The notes under the pieces: model-generated
The model's database searches: none
What the model saw: only the letters and a program-made list of their open reading frames with translations
What the model was told of the DNA's origin: nothing
Assembly (NCBI GenBank): GCA_017412245.1
Contig: JAFPYI010000035.1
Span: forward strand, 1-64,000
Direction: 5' to 3'
From: Paludibacteraceae bacterium
GTDB taxonomy: Bacteria > Bacteroidota > Bacteroidia > Bacteroidales > Paludibacteraceae
Length of the DNA: 64,000 nt
Position numbers and translations under genes: made by a program
In this document: positions 26,366-36,375 of the stretch, piece by piece
How positions within the stretch are numbered: the stretch's first letter is position 1
How the letters are laid out: every line of letters starts with the position of its first letter

Positions 26366-26824
26366 AATTGCAGATTGAAAATTTAATATTTAACAATTAA
26401 TAACCAATATTTCCCTCTCACGGCATAGAGGGTTTTCGGAAGATCTTTGACATACTGTATTGACCGACGAGTCGAACTCATTTCCCTTTCAGTAGGGGTA
26501 GAACAATAGCGCCGAAAAAAAATATTTTTAATATAATCGGACGTAGAGATTAAGGTCATATACATCCTTTGGATGTGAGGTGTAGCCACAAGGGCTACCG
26601 TTAAATTTTATTTATAAGGGAGTACGAATGGATGCAACTCGCAAGTGCGCCAAGCACGGATGACCAAAATCTCGAAGTCTATTTTTGTTATTCTTTTCTA
26701 TTTTTGTAAGCGCAGCGCATTTTTCTATTTAATGTTTTCGTCGTTTTCTCGCGGAGCGCGTTTTTTAGAGCCGCAGGCGAGTTTTCGGTTATATAGTATA
26801 TCTTCTTCCGATTGCCGAACACAA
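26366..26824 (+). other. 459-bp hairpin-rich spacer between the nif3-like and COG1579 genes
   Basis: No convincing gene. It holds a chain of small inverted repeats: CCCTCT/AGAGGG followed by TTTT (26413-26432, a possible weak terminator), ACATCC-TTT-GGATGT (26563-26577) and GTAGCC/GGCTAC (26582-26598). Near the 3' end are repeated GC-rich motifs in T-rich DNA (GCGCAGCGC, CGCGGAGCGCG, GCCGCAGGCG) and a possible TTCGG/CCGAA pairing. Two TATTTTTG boxes (26680-26687, 26699-26706) lack a -33 partner. It could be a decayed mobile repeat, a structured leader or an unrecognised small RNA. Confidence 0.4.
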
Positions 26825-27553
26825 ATGGCAAAAGAACTAACTGTAGAACAACGCCTCAAGGCGCTCTACGACTTACAACAAGTTGATTCCAAAATCGACG
26901 AGTTACGTATTCTTGCAGGTGAACTGCCGCAAGAAGTAAAAGACATGGCAGACGAGGTAGAAGGTCTCAAGACCCGTCTGGCAAACATCGAAAATGACAT
27001 CAAGGAGTGCGAAACACAGATTAGCGACCATCGTGTACGTACAGAGAACGCTAACGCTTCTATCGCTCGTTACAAAGAGCAACAGAACACCGTTCGCAAC
27101 AACCGCGAGTTCGACAATCTCAACAAAGAGATTGAGTATCAGGAACTGGAGATTGAAGCCAGCCAACGCAAGATCAAACACTTCTCGGCTGAGTTGGAGC
27201 AACGCCTGCAAGACAAAGCTAAAACCACCAAGGATATCGAGGAGCGCACGGTTGATTTGAATCAAAAACGCTCTGAATTGGACCAGATTTTGGCTGAGAC
27301 CAAAGCTGAAACTGAAGCGCTGATGCTCAAAGCAAGCGATTTGGAGAAGAAGATTGACGAGCGTCTGTTGTCGGCCTTCAAACGTATTCGTAAGAATGCG
27401 CATAATGGTCTTGCAGTCGTTAAGGTTGAGCGCGATTCTTGTGGTGGTTGCCACGCTAAGATTCCTGCACAGCAACAGATTGATATCCGCACCCGCAAAA
27501 AAATCATCGTTTGCGAGTTCTGCGGACGTATTCTTGTTGATCCGGAAATGTAA
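26825..27553 (+). CDS. COG1579-type coiled-coil protein with C4 zinc ribbon
   Basis: A 242-residue protein starting MAKELTVEQRLKALYDLQQVDSKIDELR. Two long coiled-coil helices (about residues 10-170) are followed by a C-terminal zinc ribbon with CGGCHAKIPAQQ and CEFCGRILVD. This architecture occurs near Nif3-like genes widely and is thought to bind nucleic acid or act as an adaptor. A 60-residue in-frame extension upstream is low-complexity translation of the spacer and is not conserved-looking, so the shorter start is used. Confidence 0.92.
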   Translation: MAKELTVEQRLKALYDLQQVDSKIDELRILAGELPQEVKDMADEVEGLKTRLANIENDIKECETQISDHRVRTENANASIARYKEQQNTVRNNREFDNLNKEIEYQELEIEASQRKIKHFSAELEQRLQDKAKTTKDIEERTVDLNQKRSELDQILAETKAETEALMLKASDLEKKIDERLLSAFKRIRKNAHNGLAVVKVERDSCGGCHAKIPAQQQIDIRTRKKIIVCEFCGRILVDPEM

Positions 27554-27629
27554 AGACGTGCAATAAACCGCATGTCAAGCGAAATGCCCGAGGAGTCCTC
27601 ACTCCAAGGATAAGCATAAGCATAGAACG

Positions 27630-27655
27630 GCGCGACCAATGGTCGCGCTGCTTTT
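27630..27655 (+). terminator. Terminator of the COG1579 gene
   Basis: Stem GCGCGACC / GGTCGCGC with loop AAT, followed by TGCTTTTG, 77 bp past the stop. A smaller hairpin GAGGA-G-TCCTC lies between the stop codon and it. Confidence 0.75.
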
Positions 27656-27759
27656 GTCTACATACTTTTTTTTGCGTCATATGGCAATTTTTGCAACATT
27701 GATTTTACAGAATGCACACATTTTGTCAATATTTGCACAAAGTTTATAGATAAAAGCAG

Positions 27760-27953
27760 TAATTTTGCGCCCGATTTACTTTCGATAGGTGTGCGCACGC
27801 ACGTAATAATGGACTAATATCGGAGGCTTATCGAAACTATAACGTATCCCGGTGCACCCTATATATATTATTTATATAATATATATTCCGTGATTTTAGA
27901 GCGACTACCATAAAAACACACCATATCTCGTAACATATAAAACACAACATAAC
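27760..27953 (+). promoter_or_regulatory. Promoter -7 box and structured leader of the giant surface protein
   Basis: TAATTTTG (27760-27767) followed by CGCCCGATTT; the nearest TTTG (27732-27735) is 24 nt upstream, so the -33 match is weak. The leader of about 180 nt contains TTTCGATA (27780-27787) pairing with TATCGAAA (27829-27836), the palindromes GTGCGCAC (27791-27798) and GGTGCACC (27851-27858), and an all-AT hairpin with a 10-bp stem near 27861-27884. No known riboswitch recognised. Confidence 0.5.
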
Positions 27954-30900
27954 ATGGAAAACGTTTACCGTAATTCATCTAATTCCAATTCTTTTAGTAC
28001 AACCAACAACACTACTAAAACGTGGTCTTGTCGTGGTTTTAACCTACTTTTATCGGGACATCACACCATTCTCCTGCCTCTCCTCACCCTCTTCGCCTTC
28101 CTCACAATGGGAAGCATTAACCTGTGGGGACAGACCACGTATGAATTTATTAACCAATCGACTGGCAAGTATACTGGCTACTTTTATACAGGTAGGGCGG
28201 AAAGTAATATCGCTTCCGAAAGCTATACTATTGCAGGTAAAACGTTTGCAAAATATGTAATTCTTGCTGGCACTGGAGCTCCGGGGGTGGCAAATATTGA
28301 CAGATACATTCAATATGATGTTAAAACAACATCAACGAGAATTGTTGTGTATGTTAAAAATAATTCCACTTCTACTCGAAATGTTAACATCGGCGAATTT
28401 AAAGAAGGAAAGGGTAGTGGTGAAACAATTCGCACCAAAACAATTGGCAAATCTGCTACTGATACCATTATTTACAATGCGACAAACACTACTAATTCAA
28501 CTATATACATAACAGTTCCTTCAAGTGTTGGCGATGTCCGTTTCTGCCAAGTTGAAGCTACAGAAAGCGGAACAGCAATTGGTACCGGTGCATCCAATGG
28601 TTACGTTCTTGATTTAAATAAAGGTAGATTAAGTGTTAAAAGTGGCACATTAGGTTTAATTGATGGGATAGAGGTGTTCCCCAACGGAGATTATACTGCC
28701 GCGTCAAGTACGTGTCTTAAAATTAAAACAAGCGGAACTAACTATGTGAAGTTTACTCCGCCTGCCAATTGTAAATTAAGTGTTACTACAGTCACAACAG
28801 GCAAAACATATTATATTAACACAACTAAAGGCGGTAGTACAGGAACAGCTTACACAACAAGTTGTTCTAATGTGGAGTTGACAGGTGGAACAACGTATTA
28901 TATAAACCCTGCCGGTAGTGAAGTCCAAATATCAAAACTCGAGTTTTCCGCTTCTTCCGCCTCTTGTCCAACAGACCCCACTGCCACTCGTGGAGAAACC
29001 GAAGCAACCCCTGCCGGTGGAGTGGTATTAGGAACAGTTTTAGAGCCACTTACATGTACTGCAACCGGAACAAGTGTAACTTACCAGTGGAAACAAAACA
29101 CAATAGGTTCAAAAGATGGCGCAGTAAATGCCGTCGGAACAGGTGCAACGACAGCCTCTTTTGTCCCCAATCCTGCTTCTGCCGGTACATATTATTATTT
29201 CTGTGTTGTAACCGATGCGTGTGGAAATACAGCAGAAACAATTATCTCCGGAGCGTTTGAATTTAATACTACAACCTATTCCGTCACCTATAATGGCAAT
29301 AATGCAGGTGGAGGCTCGGTTCCGGTGGATGGAACAGCCTACGCAAGTGGTGCAAGTGTAACCGTATCAGGTAATACGGGCTCTTTGACCCGCACTATAG
29401 AAGATGCTGCGGCAACGTTCTATGGCTGGGATACCAATAGCAAAGGTTTTGGCGGTACCCACTATGACGCAGGAGCAACATTCTCCATCACGGCGAACAC
29501 CACTCTTTATGCCGCTTGGGGATTTCCAATTGCCTATAATACGGACGGAGGAACCATCAATGATGTGTCTTATCCTGACCATTATATCTATACCGGTGAT
29601 GAAACAGTAACAGCCGTATTACCTACCAATGTAACTAAATCCGGCTATACTTTCGATGGTTGGTATACAGAAAACGGCGCAGGCTCTAACGTTACTGGTA
29701 TTGAAGGCACTTATACCGGTGCATTCTCTGGCGACTACGCTCTAAAGGCTAAATGGACAGAATCCGGTAGTAGCGGTGATTGTGACATATATTTCTGGTT
29801 TAATGCAACCGCAGATGCTACTACAGCAGGAGTAGATAATAATCCAGAAGGGTTCTTTGGATCTGTTCCGAGTTCATCGAATAATTCTTTGACTGGCTCT
29901 ATCACTATAGATGGAACTACTTATAATGTTACAACAAGAACCAGTAATACAACTCCTAATATCACGTTCACAGTACCTACTAACAAAACAGGTAAATTAT
30001 ACGCAATAGTTAATGGAAGTAGTGGTAGGTCCGTTATTCTTAAGCAAGGAAGTACGACTATTCAATCTATTGTATGGGAAAATAGTTGTGCAGGACATGA
30101 TTTTGATGAAGTACCAGCAGGAACATACACGATAACCTCATCTGGTAATATGGGATGGTGTATGTTAGCTGTGAAGATTTGTGACGATACTCCGTGTACC
30201 CCTATCGTTGAACCTATTGCAACCGGCGGCGGAACGTATGACGTGGGAGATAACATCACACTTACTGCCAGCGCGACCGGAATCGCTGCTGGAACAACTA
30301 CATACACTTGGTATAGAGGCAATTCCGGTGAGGCTGCGGCTATCGCTGCCGGCGCTATTCAGGCCACCTCAACGTCCAATACATACACAATCTCATCTGC
30401 AGAGGTCTCTGACGCTGCTGTTTACTACTGTGTAATGTCTAATGGCGGAGATTGTAGCGGTGTCGGCTCAACATCCGTTTCAATCAATATACCTGCTGGT
30501 TCTTATACTCTTACGTATGACGCCAATGCCGGTGGAGACGCAGTAAGTAACCTTCCGGCTCCGGAAGTACATACTCCCGGCACATATACTCTGTCTTCAT
30601 TAGTTCCTACCCGTGCAGGATATACCTTCCTCTGCTGGTCTCGTAATGCAGCAGGTACGAATGGTTGCTTCGAACCGGGCGACTCCTTCACTACCGGAGC
30701 AGAAAATGAAACTCTCTATGCTAAATGGGAAGAAGCAGCAGGACTTTCTCCACTTGTCTGCGGAACGCTATATAAAGTGGCAGATATGGTTCCTGCTTCG
30801 ATAACCTTGTCTGGAACAGGGCAATATGCAGCAGGTTTGTCTTCTAATAACAAATTTGAAGTAATTGGAGATCCGTCCAAGGAAGACCAAGCAGGCGGAA

Positions 30901-33900
30901 CACCTGAAATGAAAACGATTAGTACTGTTACTATAGACGGAGTAGGTTTTGATGCAGCGATGTATCTCAAGCGTGCGGCTGCTATGTCAGGTTCACTCCC
31001 AACGTCAAATGCAGTCAAGTTTATTGTAGGTACAGCAGGAACATTGACGATGTATGTGAAACGTAGTGATCGTTTGTATCTAATTAAAGAAGGAGGCTCA
31101 GAAGTTAGTCTTGGCTCCAGTGATAAAGATGTCAAGGTAGAGAAGCCGGTAACCGCAGGAACATACTATATATTTGCCAAAAATACAAGCACCGCGGTAT
31201 ATGGTCTCCAATTAACATGCGCGGCAACAGTTACCTACAAACCGAATGGCGCAACCGGTAGCGATTTGGTGGTCAATGATTTGACAGCAAGAGATAATCC
31301 GTTCACTGCGCCAACTGGTAAAGCTTTTGATGGTTGGAATACCGCTGCGGATGGTAGCGGTACCGACTATGCAGTAGGAGCAACGATTTCAAGCGACATT
31401 ACCCTCTTTGCACAATGGAAAGATGTTTACACCGTCACTTATAAAGCCAATGGTGGTACAGGAGCAGATGTTGTGGACGACGCTGCAAGTGAAGTGGCTT
31501 CTAATCCGTTCTCGTATAGTGGACATTCATTTACTGGTTGGAATACTGCCGCTGATGGCACAGGCACTGCCTATGCAGTAGGCGCGACAGTTTCCTCCAA
31601 CCTTACTCTCTATGCCCAGTGGGAAGAAGTATTCGAACGCGACTGCGAAGATTTGCTAAATACCGTAGCAAATTCGGCTACCACACTTAATACAACTGTG
31701 GGAACAGCAACAGTAACCAGTCCAAGTAGCCAATCGTATAGCGGAGCTATCAAACTGAATAGTAGCGGTTATATTACACTAAGCCCTAAAACAGGAAGTT
31801 CTTTTAGTGCTGGAGACAGTTTGATAGTGACTATATATAATCAGTCAACGAGCGCAAAAACAACCGGTTTTAAGTTAGCCGGCACTGATTACACAGCTTC
31901 CATCCCAGCTCAGTCAAACTATACATTCCGCCAAGAACTACTTGCCGAAGATATTGTTGGAGGTAATGTAAAGATAGAACGTGAATCATCTAATGGTTCA
32001 AACGGATTCTTCGTTTCTGCAATTATCAAAACTTGTGATATCCTGCCATCTTGTACGACTCCTACATTGCCGTCGCTGAGCGACCAAGAGGTCTGTGCAG
32101 GCAATGATGGAACGGCTTGGAATGCCACCATTACCAATGAAGGTAGTTTGGATACCGGTGAGAGTGTGTCTTATGAATGGAAGAAGAAAGGTAGCGATGT
32201 GGTACTGGCTACTACCGCTTCATATACCCCGACCGATGTAACTGCGGCTGATGGTGGGATATATGTAGTAACAGCTACTGTCTCCAAGACGGGATATAGT
32301 GATGCTACTGCTTCTGCAGAAGTCACACTGACCGTGAAAGCCACTGCCACTCCAATGGTTACAATGACTCCGAGTACAGCTGTTCCTGGTAGCGCTGTAA
32401 CTCTTGAGGCTACCAGTTCTGAAGGTGCTACTTTCGCTTGGTATAGATGTGATAATGCCGCAGGTGCCAACCCTGTTAATGTAGGGTCCGGTGCTTCGTA
32501 CACAACTGCAGCTCTGGCCGTTGGCTCATACTACTACAAAGTTGTTGCAACAGGTGATGGCACACACACTTGCGGCACTGCCGAATTTATCTATCAAGTA
32601 GAAGTAGCTATTCCGGAACAATGTAAAACCTATTACTGGTTCCCATATGCTACTGATGCTACCACCAATGATGTTACCAACAATGAAGATAGTTTCTTCT
32701 CAGGTGTAACCAGCGGAACGAATAACACAAGTACATACGAATTCTCAGTGGACGGAGAAAATTTGACTGCCACAAAGAATACAGGTAGTAGCAGTATGTC
32801 TATCAATTTTACAATTCCAGCGGGTAAGACAGGTACATTAGGTATTAACTGTAAGGGTTCAAGCAGTAAACCGGTATATTTGACTCACTCTTCAGGCACA
32901 CCACAAATATTAGTCAGCAATAACAGCAGTTATGCTGCATTCGAAATAACAGATATCTCCGAAGGAACATGGACACTATCTGCTGACGGAAGTTGGGTGC
33001 TTTGCGGTATGGCAGTCAAAGTCTGCACATCATGTGATCCATCAGATATTACGGTCAGCAATGCTACTCCAAGTTATGACTTATCCGTAGGTGGCGATTT
33101 CACAGAACCGACTTTCACAGTTAAACATAGTGGTGTTGCTTTTGACCCGCAACCGGCATTGTCTTACACTTCATCCAACACGGCTATTGCTACTGTTAAT
33201 GAGACAACTGGTGCTGTGACTTTCAACGGCATAACAGGTAGCGTGACTATCACGGCTTCGTTTGCCGGAGATGGTACCTACTGCGCTTCTACAGCCAGCT
33301 ATACCATCAGCATTAACTGCGGTAGTGAAGAGGCTCCGAAGATTGTTGCTGACGCGGGGACTAATTTAGATGGTTGTAACACTACTATTACATTGCGTGC
33401 CAAGATGCAAAATGGTACTTCTGATTTTGCTTCAGGTTCTTATCAATGGTATCGTGACGGAGAGGAAATTGATGGCGCGACATATGCTTCGTATGTAGTT
33501 GCGCGCGCGGGTATTTATACGGTAACGCACACAGGTGCATGCGTACAAACAAGTACAAACTCTGCCACCGTAACCAATACGGTAACAGAACCTACGGTTG
33601 AGCGATTGGTACCATTCCAATACTACCACGAAGACAAGACCTACACCGCACAGATGAAAGACCGTCACCTGTTTGCCGTTCAGTCACAAGGAACCTTAGA
33701 CGGCAAACCTTATAGCATGACGGCTACTCGTAGCGGCGTAGATGTGCTGTCGTTAGTGGAAGATGCATTATGGGTTAAGAGTGGAGGTTTGAGTGGTGTA
33801 GATACCGTTATGATAGACTTAAACTTACTGGTTGATCAGGGTCTCAGCGCTGGCGATGAGGTCGAATTCGTTTGTTCGGCTATCGCTTGTGGAGGAGTTA

Positions 33901-36356
33901 GCCCGGTTAATGACAACATCACCCTAAAAGTTATTGACCAGACACCGACACTTGCTTTCATCTGCTCCGGTGCAGACGGTGATGGTACTCGCAAGAAGGC
34001 TAATTTCAAATACAATGGCGATTTCTTGACAGGCTACAACAAGGCTGACCTTTGCTTGCAAACGGGTGGTACTGCTTTCGACCCAGACCAAGAATTACCA
34101 CTTTATACCGGACTGAAAGAGCACTACCTGATTACTCCTGTCAATGGTTATGCGCCATTCAACATACTCAACTATGAGCCGTTTGACTTATTGTTGCTAA
34201 CTGACTATCCTAAAGCAACTATCAACGATCTAACGAGGAATAAATTAGACTCCATGTATGTACTTGTTGATTATCGTCCGATGTTGTCGTTCAAGACTCA
34301 CATGGTTGCTAAACAACCTTCCAGCTGGGCTGTGAAAGGATTTACCACAGCGCCTGAAGTGCCAAAGAATACGCAAACCCACATGAATATCGTTTGTTAT
34401 GCGCACCCGATGTTCAATGCACTTTCACACTTGGAGACGGATGAGGTTAACCCTGACCATGACGAAGAAGGACAAATGGTTTACAAAATGTTATCAGGTG
34501 GCGGTTATGATAGCAGCAAGGGTCTTCAAGGCTTTGAATTGAGCGATGCCGGTAACTTTGTGACTATTGCTTTCACTCACTATCATGCTACTGCTAGCGC
34601 TCCGGGTGCTGATGGAACAGTGACGTGGACTACAGAGAGTGATGACCGCAAACTAATTTCTGCTTGCGAGCGTCAGACAAACATAGAGGCACGTATGATT
34701 CTGCTCTCCATCAATGCCGATGCTCTCTGCAAATTGACAGAAGCCGGTATCGCCATGGTGGATAGTACGCTGCAATACCTTTTGGAAACTGACCCTCTCA
34801 AGGTGGCTGATTGTAGTTTAACATTCGATGATAAGACCGGTGACGGTAAATGGTCCACTCCGGGCAACTGGGCTCCGCGTTACAATCAGATCCCCAATGC
34901 AGACATAGGTGCAAAGATTATTAAACCATGTACCGTAGATAGGACGGATGCAATCGCTCTGAGTATCAAAATAGAGGAGAACGGTAAGCTAACTATCCCG
35001 GCAACCAGTGCATTGACGGTAGAGAGTTCAATCCGCCACATGGAAGGTAGAATTTTGTCCGCGCCATCCGCCAGTGAAATATCCATTGCGGCTAATGCAA
35101 CTGGCTCCGGAACTCTTATTCTCAATAACACTACTGAAGATACACGTGCGTCTGTACAGATGTATAGCAAGGCTTCAACAGATGGCTCAACTACCCTTGC
35201 TAACTGGCGTTGGCAATATATAGGAACACCATTTAATGATGTATCTTGTGCAATGGATCAATACCTCGGTAGTTGGATATATAAATGGGATAATGGTTGG
35301 AATGCTGTTCCAAAGGGCGGTGCATTAGAACCATTTACGGGCTATTGTATCACGCACCCGGATGGCGCTCGTACATACAACATGAGCGGAACACTAGCTA
35401 CTACAGCAGACCAAACTATTAATGTTCCTGCGGGTGCATACATGGTAGTAGGCAACTCTTGGACTGCTCCTATCCAGATAGACAATTTCACGGAAGACGA
35501 CATGAAGAACTTAGCATCTAGCACAGTCTATTTCTTCAATACCGGCAGTGATCCGAGTGGTCAAGGTGCTATCCAAGATGAAGGCGTATCAGATGAAAAC
35601 CGATGGGCAGCAGGAACTTACGTACCTGTACCTATTAATTCAGCTCCATACACAGGTGATGCAACTATCCCGGCTATGCAAGGATTCTATGTAGTAGGTG
35701 GAGGCTCTGACGGAACACTCCATTTGGACTATGACCGCTTAGTTCGTCCGCAAAAGACAGGGCAAAATATCGTATCAGGAGAAATGCATGCACCACGTCG
35801 CATGGCATTTGCAGATGGAGAACCGAATGTAATGAAACTCTTCGTAGGTGGAAATCGCTATGATGATCGTCTCGTATTGCTTGAGCGTGAAGATTTTACA
35901 TATGGGTTTGACAACGGATGGGATGGAGATAAATGGAGTGGAAACACCGCTTCTCCATCTGTATGGACATTCCGTGAAGATAATACATATGATGCAGTCT
36001 CCGCTATTCCGGATTTGGAAGGAACTATTATAGGATTCCAAGCAGGTGAAGATGATGAATATACCTTCCGTTTCAACTATCCGGGTGATGCAGATATAAT
36101 CTACTTATTGGATACCGACACGAAAATATACACACGTGTACTGACAGGTAATACTTATACGTTCACCACATCGGACAAAGCAGAACATATGCGGTTCATC
36201 TTGACACGTAGTGATGCTCCGGAAGTAGCAACAGGTGTGGGAGAGACCTCTGATTCCTCCGTAAAGGGAAAAGCCAAGAAATTCATCAATAATGGCAAGA
36301 TGTATATCTTCGTCAACGGAATATTGTATGACGCTACAGGAAAAGTAGTACGTTAA
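27954..36356 (+). CDS. Giant secreted repeat protein (2800 aa) with InlB-type repeats and short C-terminal secretion tail
   Basis: Probably surface-exposed. A long polar N-region precedes a signal peptide core (about residues 37-58; cleavage near WGQ at residue 60). Five InlB/Listeria-Bacteroides-type repeats lie near residues 442-522, 525-602, 849-927, 1093-1155 and 1160-1225 (signatures YTFDGWYT, AFDGWNTAADGSG, LYAQW). Ig-like segments with TYQWK or TYTWYR lie between them. A domain of about 135 residues is duplicated at about 608-742 and 1555-1692 (CDIYFWFNATADATT; CKTYYWFPYATDATT). The last 500 residues resemble the end modules of Bacteroidales surface proteins (FTGYCIT, AMQGFYVVGGG). The tail KKFINNGKMYIFVNGILYDATGK matches that of the BspA-like protein here. 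It heads an operon with two small-gap neighbours. Function: adhesion or glycan contact, inferred. Confidence 0.9.
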   Translation: MENVYRNSSNSNSFSTTNNTTKTWSCRGFNLLLSGHHTILLPLLTLFAFLTMGSINLWGQTTYEFINQSTGKYTGYFYTGRAESNIASESYTIAGKTFAKYVILAGTGAPGVANIDRYIQYDVKTTSTRIVVYVKNNSTSTRNVNIGEFKEGKGSGETIRTKTIGKSATDTIIYNATNTTNSTIYITVPSSVGDVRFCQVEATESGTAIGTGASNGYVLDLNKGRLSVKSGTLGLIDGIEVFPNGDYTAASSTCLKIKTSGTNYVKFTPPANCKLSVTTVTTGKTYYINTTKGGSTGTAYTTSCSNVELTGGTTYYINPAGSEVQISKLEFSASSASCPTDPTATRGETEATPAGGVVLGTVLEPLTCTATGTSVTYQWKQNTIGSKDGAVNAVGTGATTASFVPNPASAGTYYYFCVVTDACGNTAETIISGAFEFNTTTYSVTYNGNNAGGGSVPVDGTAYASGASVTVSGNTGSLTRTIEDAAATFYGWDTNSKGFGGTHYDAGATFSITANTTLYAAWGFPIAYNTDGGTINDVSYPDHYIYTGDETVTAVLPTNVTKSGYTFDGWYTENGAGSNVTGIEGTYTGAFSGDYALKAKWTESGSSGDCDIYFWFNATADATTAGVDNNPEGFFGSVPSSSNNSLTGSITIDGTTYNVTTRTSNTTPNITFTVPTNKTGKLYAIVNGSSGRSVILKQGSTTIQSIVWENSCAGHDFDEVPAGTYTITSSGNMGWCMLAVKICDDTPCTPIVEPIATGGGTYDVGDNITLTASATGIAAGTTTYTWYRGNSGEAAAIAAGAIQATSTSNTYTISSAEVSDAAVYYCVMSNGGDCSGVGSTSVSINIPAGSYTLTYDANAGGDAVSNLPAPEVHTPGTYTLSSLVPTRAGYTFLCWSRNAAGTNGCFEPGDSFTTGAENETLYAKWEEAAGLSPLVCGTLYKVADMVPASITLSGTGQYAAGLSSNNKFEVIGDPSKEDQAGGTPEMKTISTVTIDGVGFDAAMYLKRAAAMSGSLPTSNAVKFIVGTAGTLTMYVKRSDRLYLIKEGGSEVSLGSSDKDVKVEKPVTAGTYYIFAKNTSTAVYGLQLTCAATVTYKPNGATGSDLVVNDLTARDNPFTAPTGKAFDGWNTAADGSGTDYAVGATISSDITLFAQWKDVYTVTYKANGGTGADVVDDAASEVASNPFSYSGHSFTGWNTAADGTGTAYAVGATVSSNLTLYAQWEEVFERDCEDLLNTVANSATTLNTTVGTATVTSPSSQSYSGAIKLNSSGYITLSPKTGSSFSAGDSLIVTIYNQSTSAKTTGFKLAGTDYTASIPAQSNYTFRQELLAEDIVGGNVKIERESSNGSNGFFVSAIIKTCDILPSCTTPTLPSLSDQEVCAGNDGTAWNATITNEGSLDTGESVSYEWKKKGSDVVLATTASYTPTDVTAADGGIYVVTATVSKTGYSDATASAEVTLTVKATATPMVTMTPSTAVPGSAVTLEATSSEGATFAWYRCDNAAGANPVNVGSGASYTTAALAVGSYYYKVVATGDGTHTCGTAEFIYQVEVAIPEQCKTYYWFPYATDATTNDVTNNEDSFFSGVTSGTNNTSTYEFSVDGENLTATKNTGSSSMSINFTIPAGKTGTLGINCKGSSSKPVYLTHSSGTPQILVSNNSSYAAFEITDISEGTWTLSADGSWVLCGMAVKVCTSCDPSDITVSNATPSYDLSVGGDFTEPTFTVKHSGVAFDPQPALSYTSSNTAIATVNETTGAVTFNGITGSVTITASFAGDGTYCASTASYTISINCGSEEAPKIVADAGTNLDGCNTTITLRAKMQNGTSDFASGSYQWYRDGEEIDGATYASYVVARAGIYTVTHTGACVQTSTNSATVTNTVTEPTVERLVPFQYYHEDKTYTAQMKDRHLFAVQSQGTLDGKPYSMTATRSGVDVLSLVEDALWVKSGGLSGVDTVMIDLNLLVDQGLSAGDEVEFVCSAIACGGVSPVNDNITLKVIDQTPTLAFICSGADGDGTRKKANFKYNGDFLTGYNKADLCLQTGGTAFDPDQELPLYTGLKEHYLITPVNGYAPFNILNYEPFDLLLLTDYPKATINDLTRNKLDSMYVLVDYRPMLSFKTHMVAKQPSSWAVKGFTTAPEVPKNTQTHMNIVCYAHPMFNALSHLETDEVNPDHDEEGQMVYKMLSGGGYDSSKGLQGFELSDAGNFVTIAFTHYHATASAPGADGTVTWTTESDDRKLISACERQTNIEARMILLSINADALCKLTEAGIAMVDSTLQYLLETDPLKVADCSLTFDDKTGDGKWSTPGNWAPRYNQIPNADIGAKIIKPCTVDRTDAIALSIKIEENGKLTIPATSALTVESSIRHMEGRILSAPSASEISIAANATGSGTLILNNTTEDTRASVQMYSKASTDGSTTLANWRWQYIGTPFNDVSCAMDQYLGSWIYKWDNGWNAVPKGGALEPFTGYCITHPDGARTYNMSGTLATTADQTINVPAGAYMVVGNSWTAPIQIDNFTEDDMKNLASSTVYFFNTGSDPSGQGAIQDEGVSDENRWAAGTYVPVPINSAPYTGDATIPAMQGFYVVGGGSDGTLHLDYDRLVRPQKTGQNIVSGEMHAPRRMAFADGEPNVMKLFVGGNRYDDRLVLLEREDFTYGFDNGWDGDKWSGNTASPSVWTFREDNTYDAVSAIPDLEGTIIGFQAGEDDEYTFRFNYPGDADIIYLLDTDTKIYTRVLTGNTYTFTTSDKAEHMRFILTRSDAPEVATGVGETSDSSVKGKAKKFINNGKMYIFVNGILYDATGKVVR

Positions 36357-36375
36357 GGATAGGGAGGATTAAGAG

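Noticed and set aside
26468..26478. tRNA T-arm-like GAGTTCGACTC on the minus strand
   Set aside because: The five T-stem pairs cannot form with the loop in the normal register, and there is no acceptor, D-arm or anticodon arm around it.
26645..26824. 60-residue N-terminal extension of the COG1579 protein
   Set aside because: It is low-complexity translation of the hairpin-rich spacer and precedes a normal family start.
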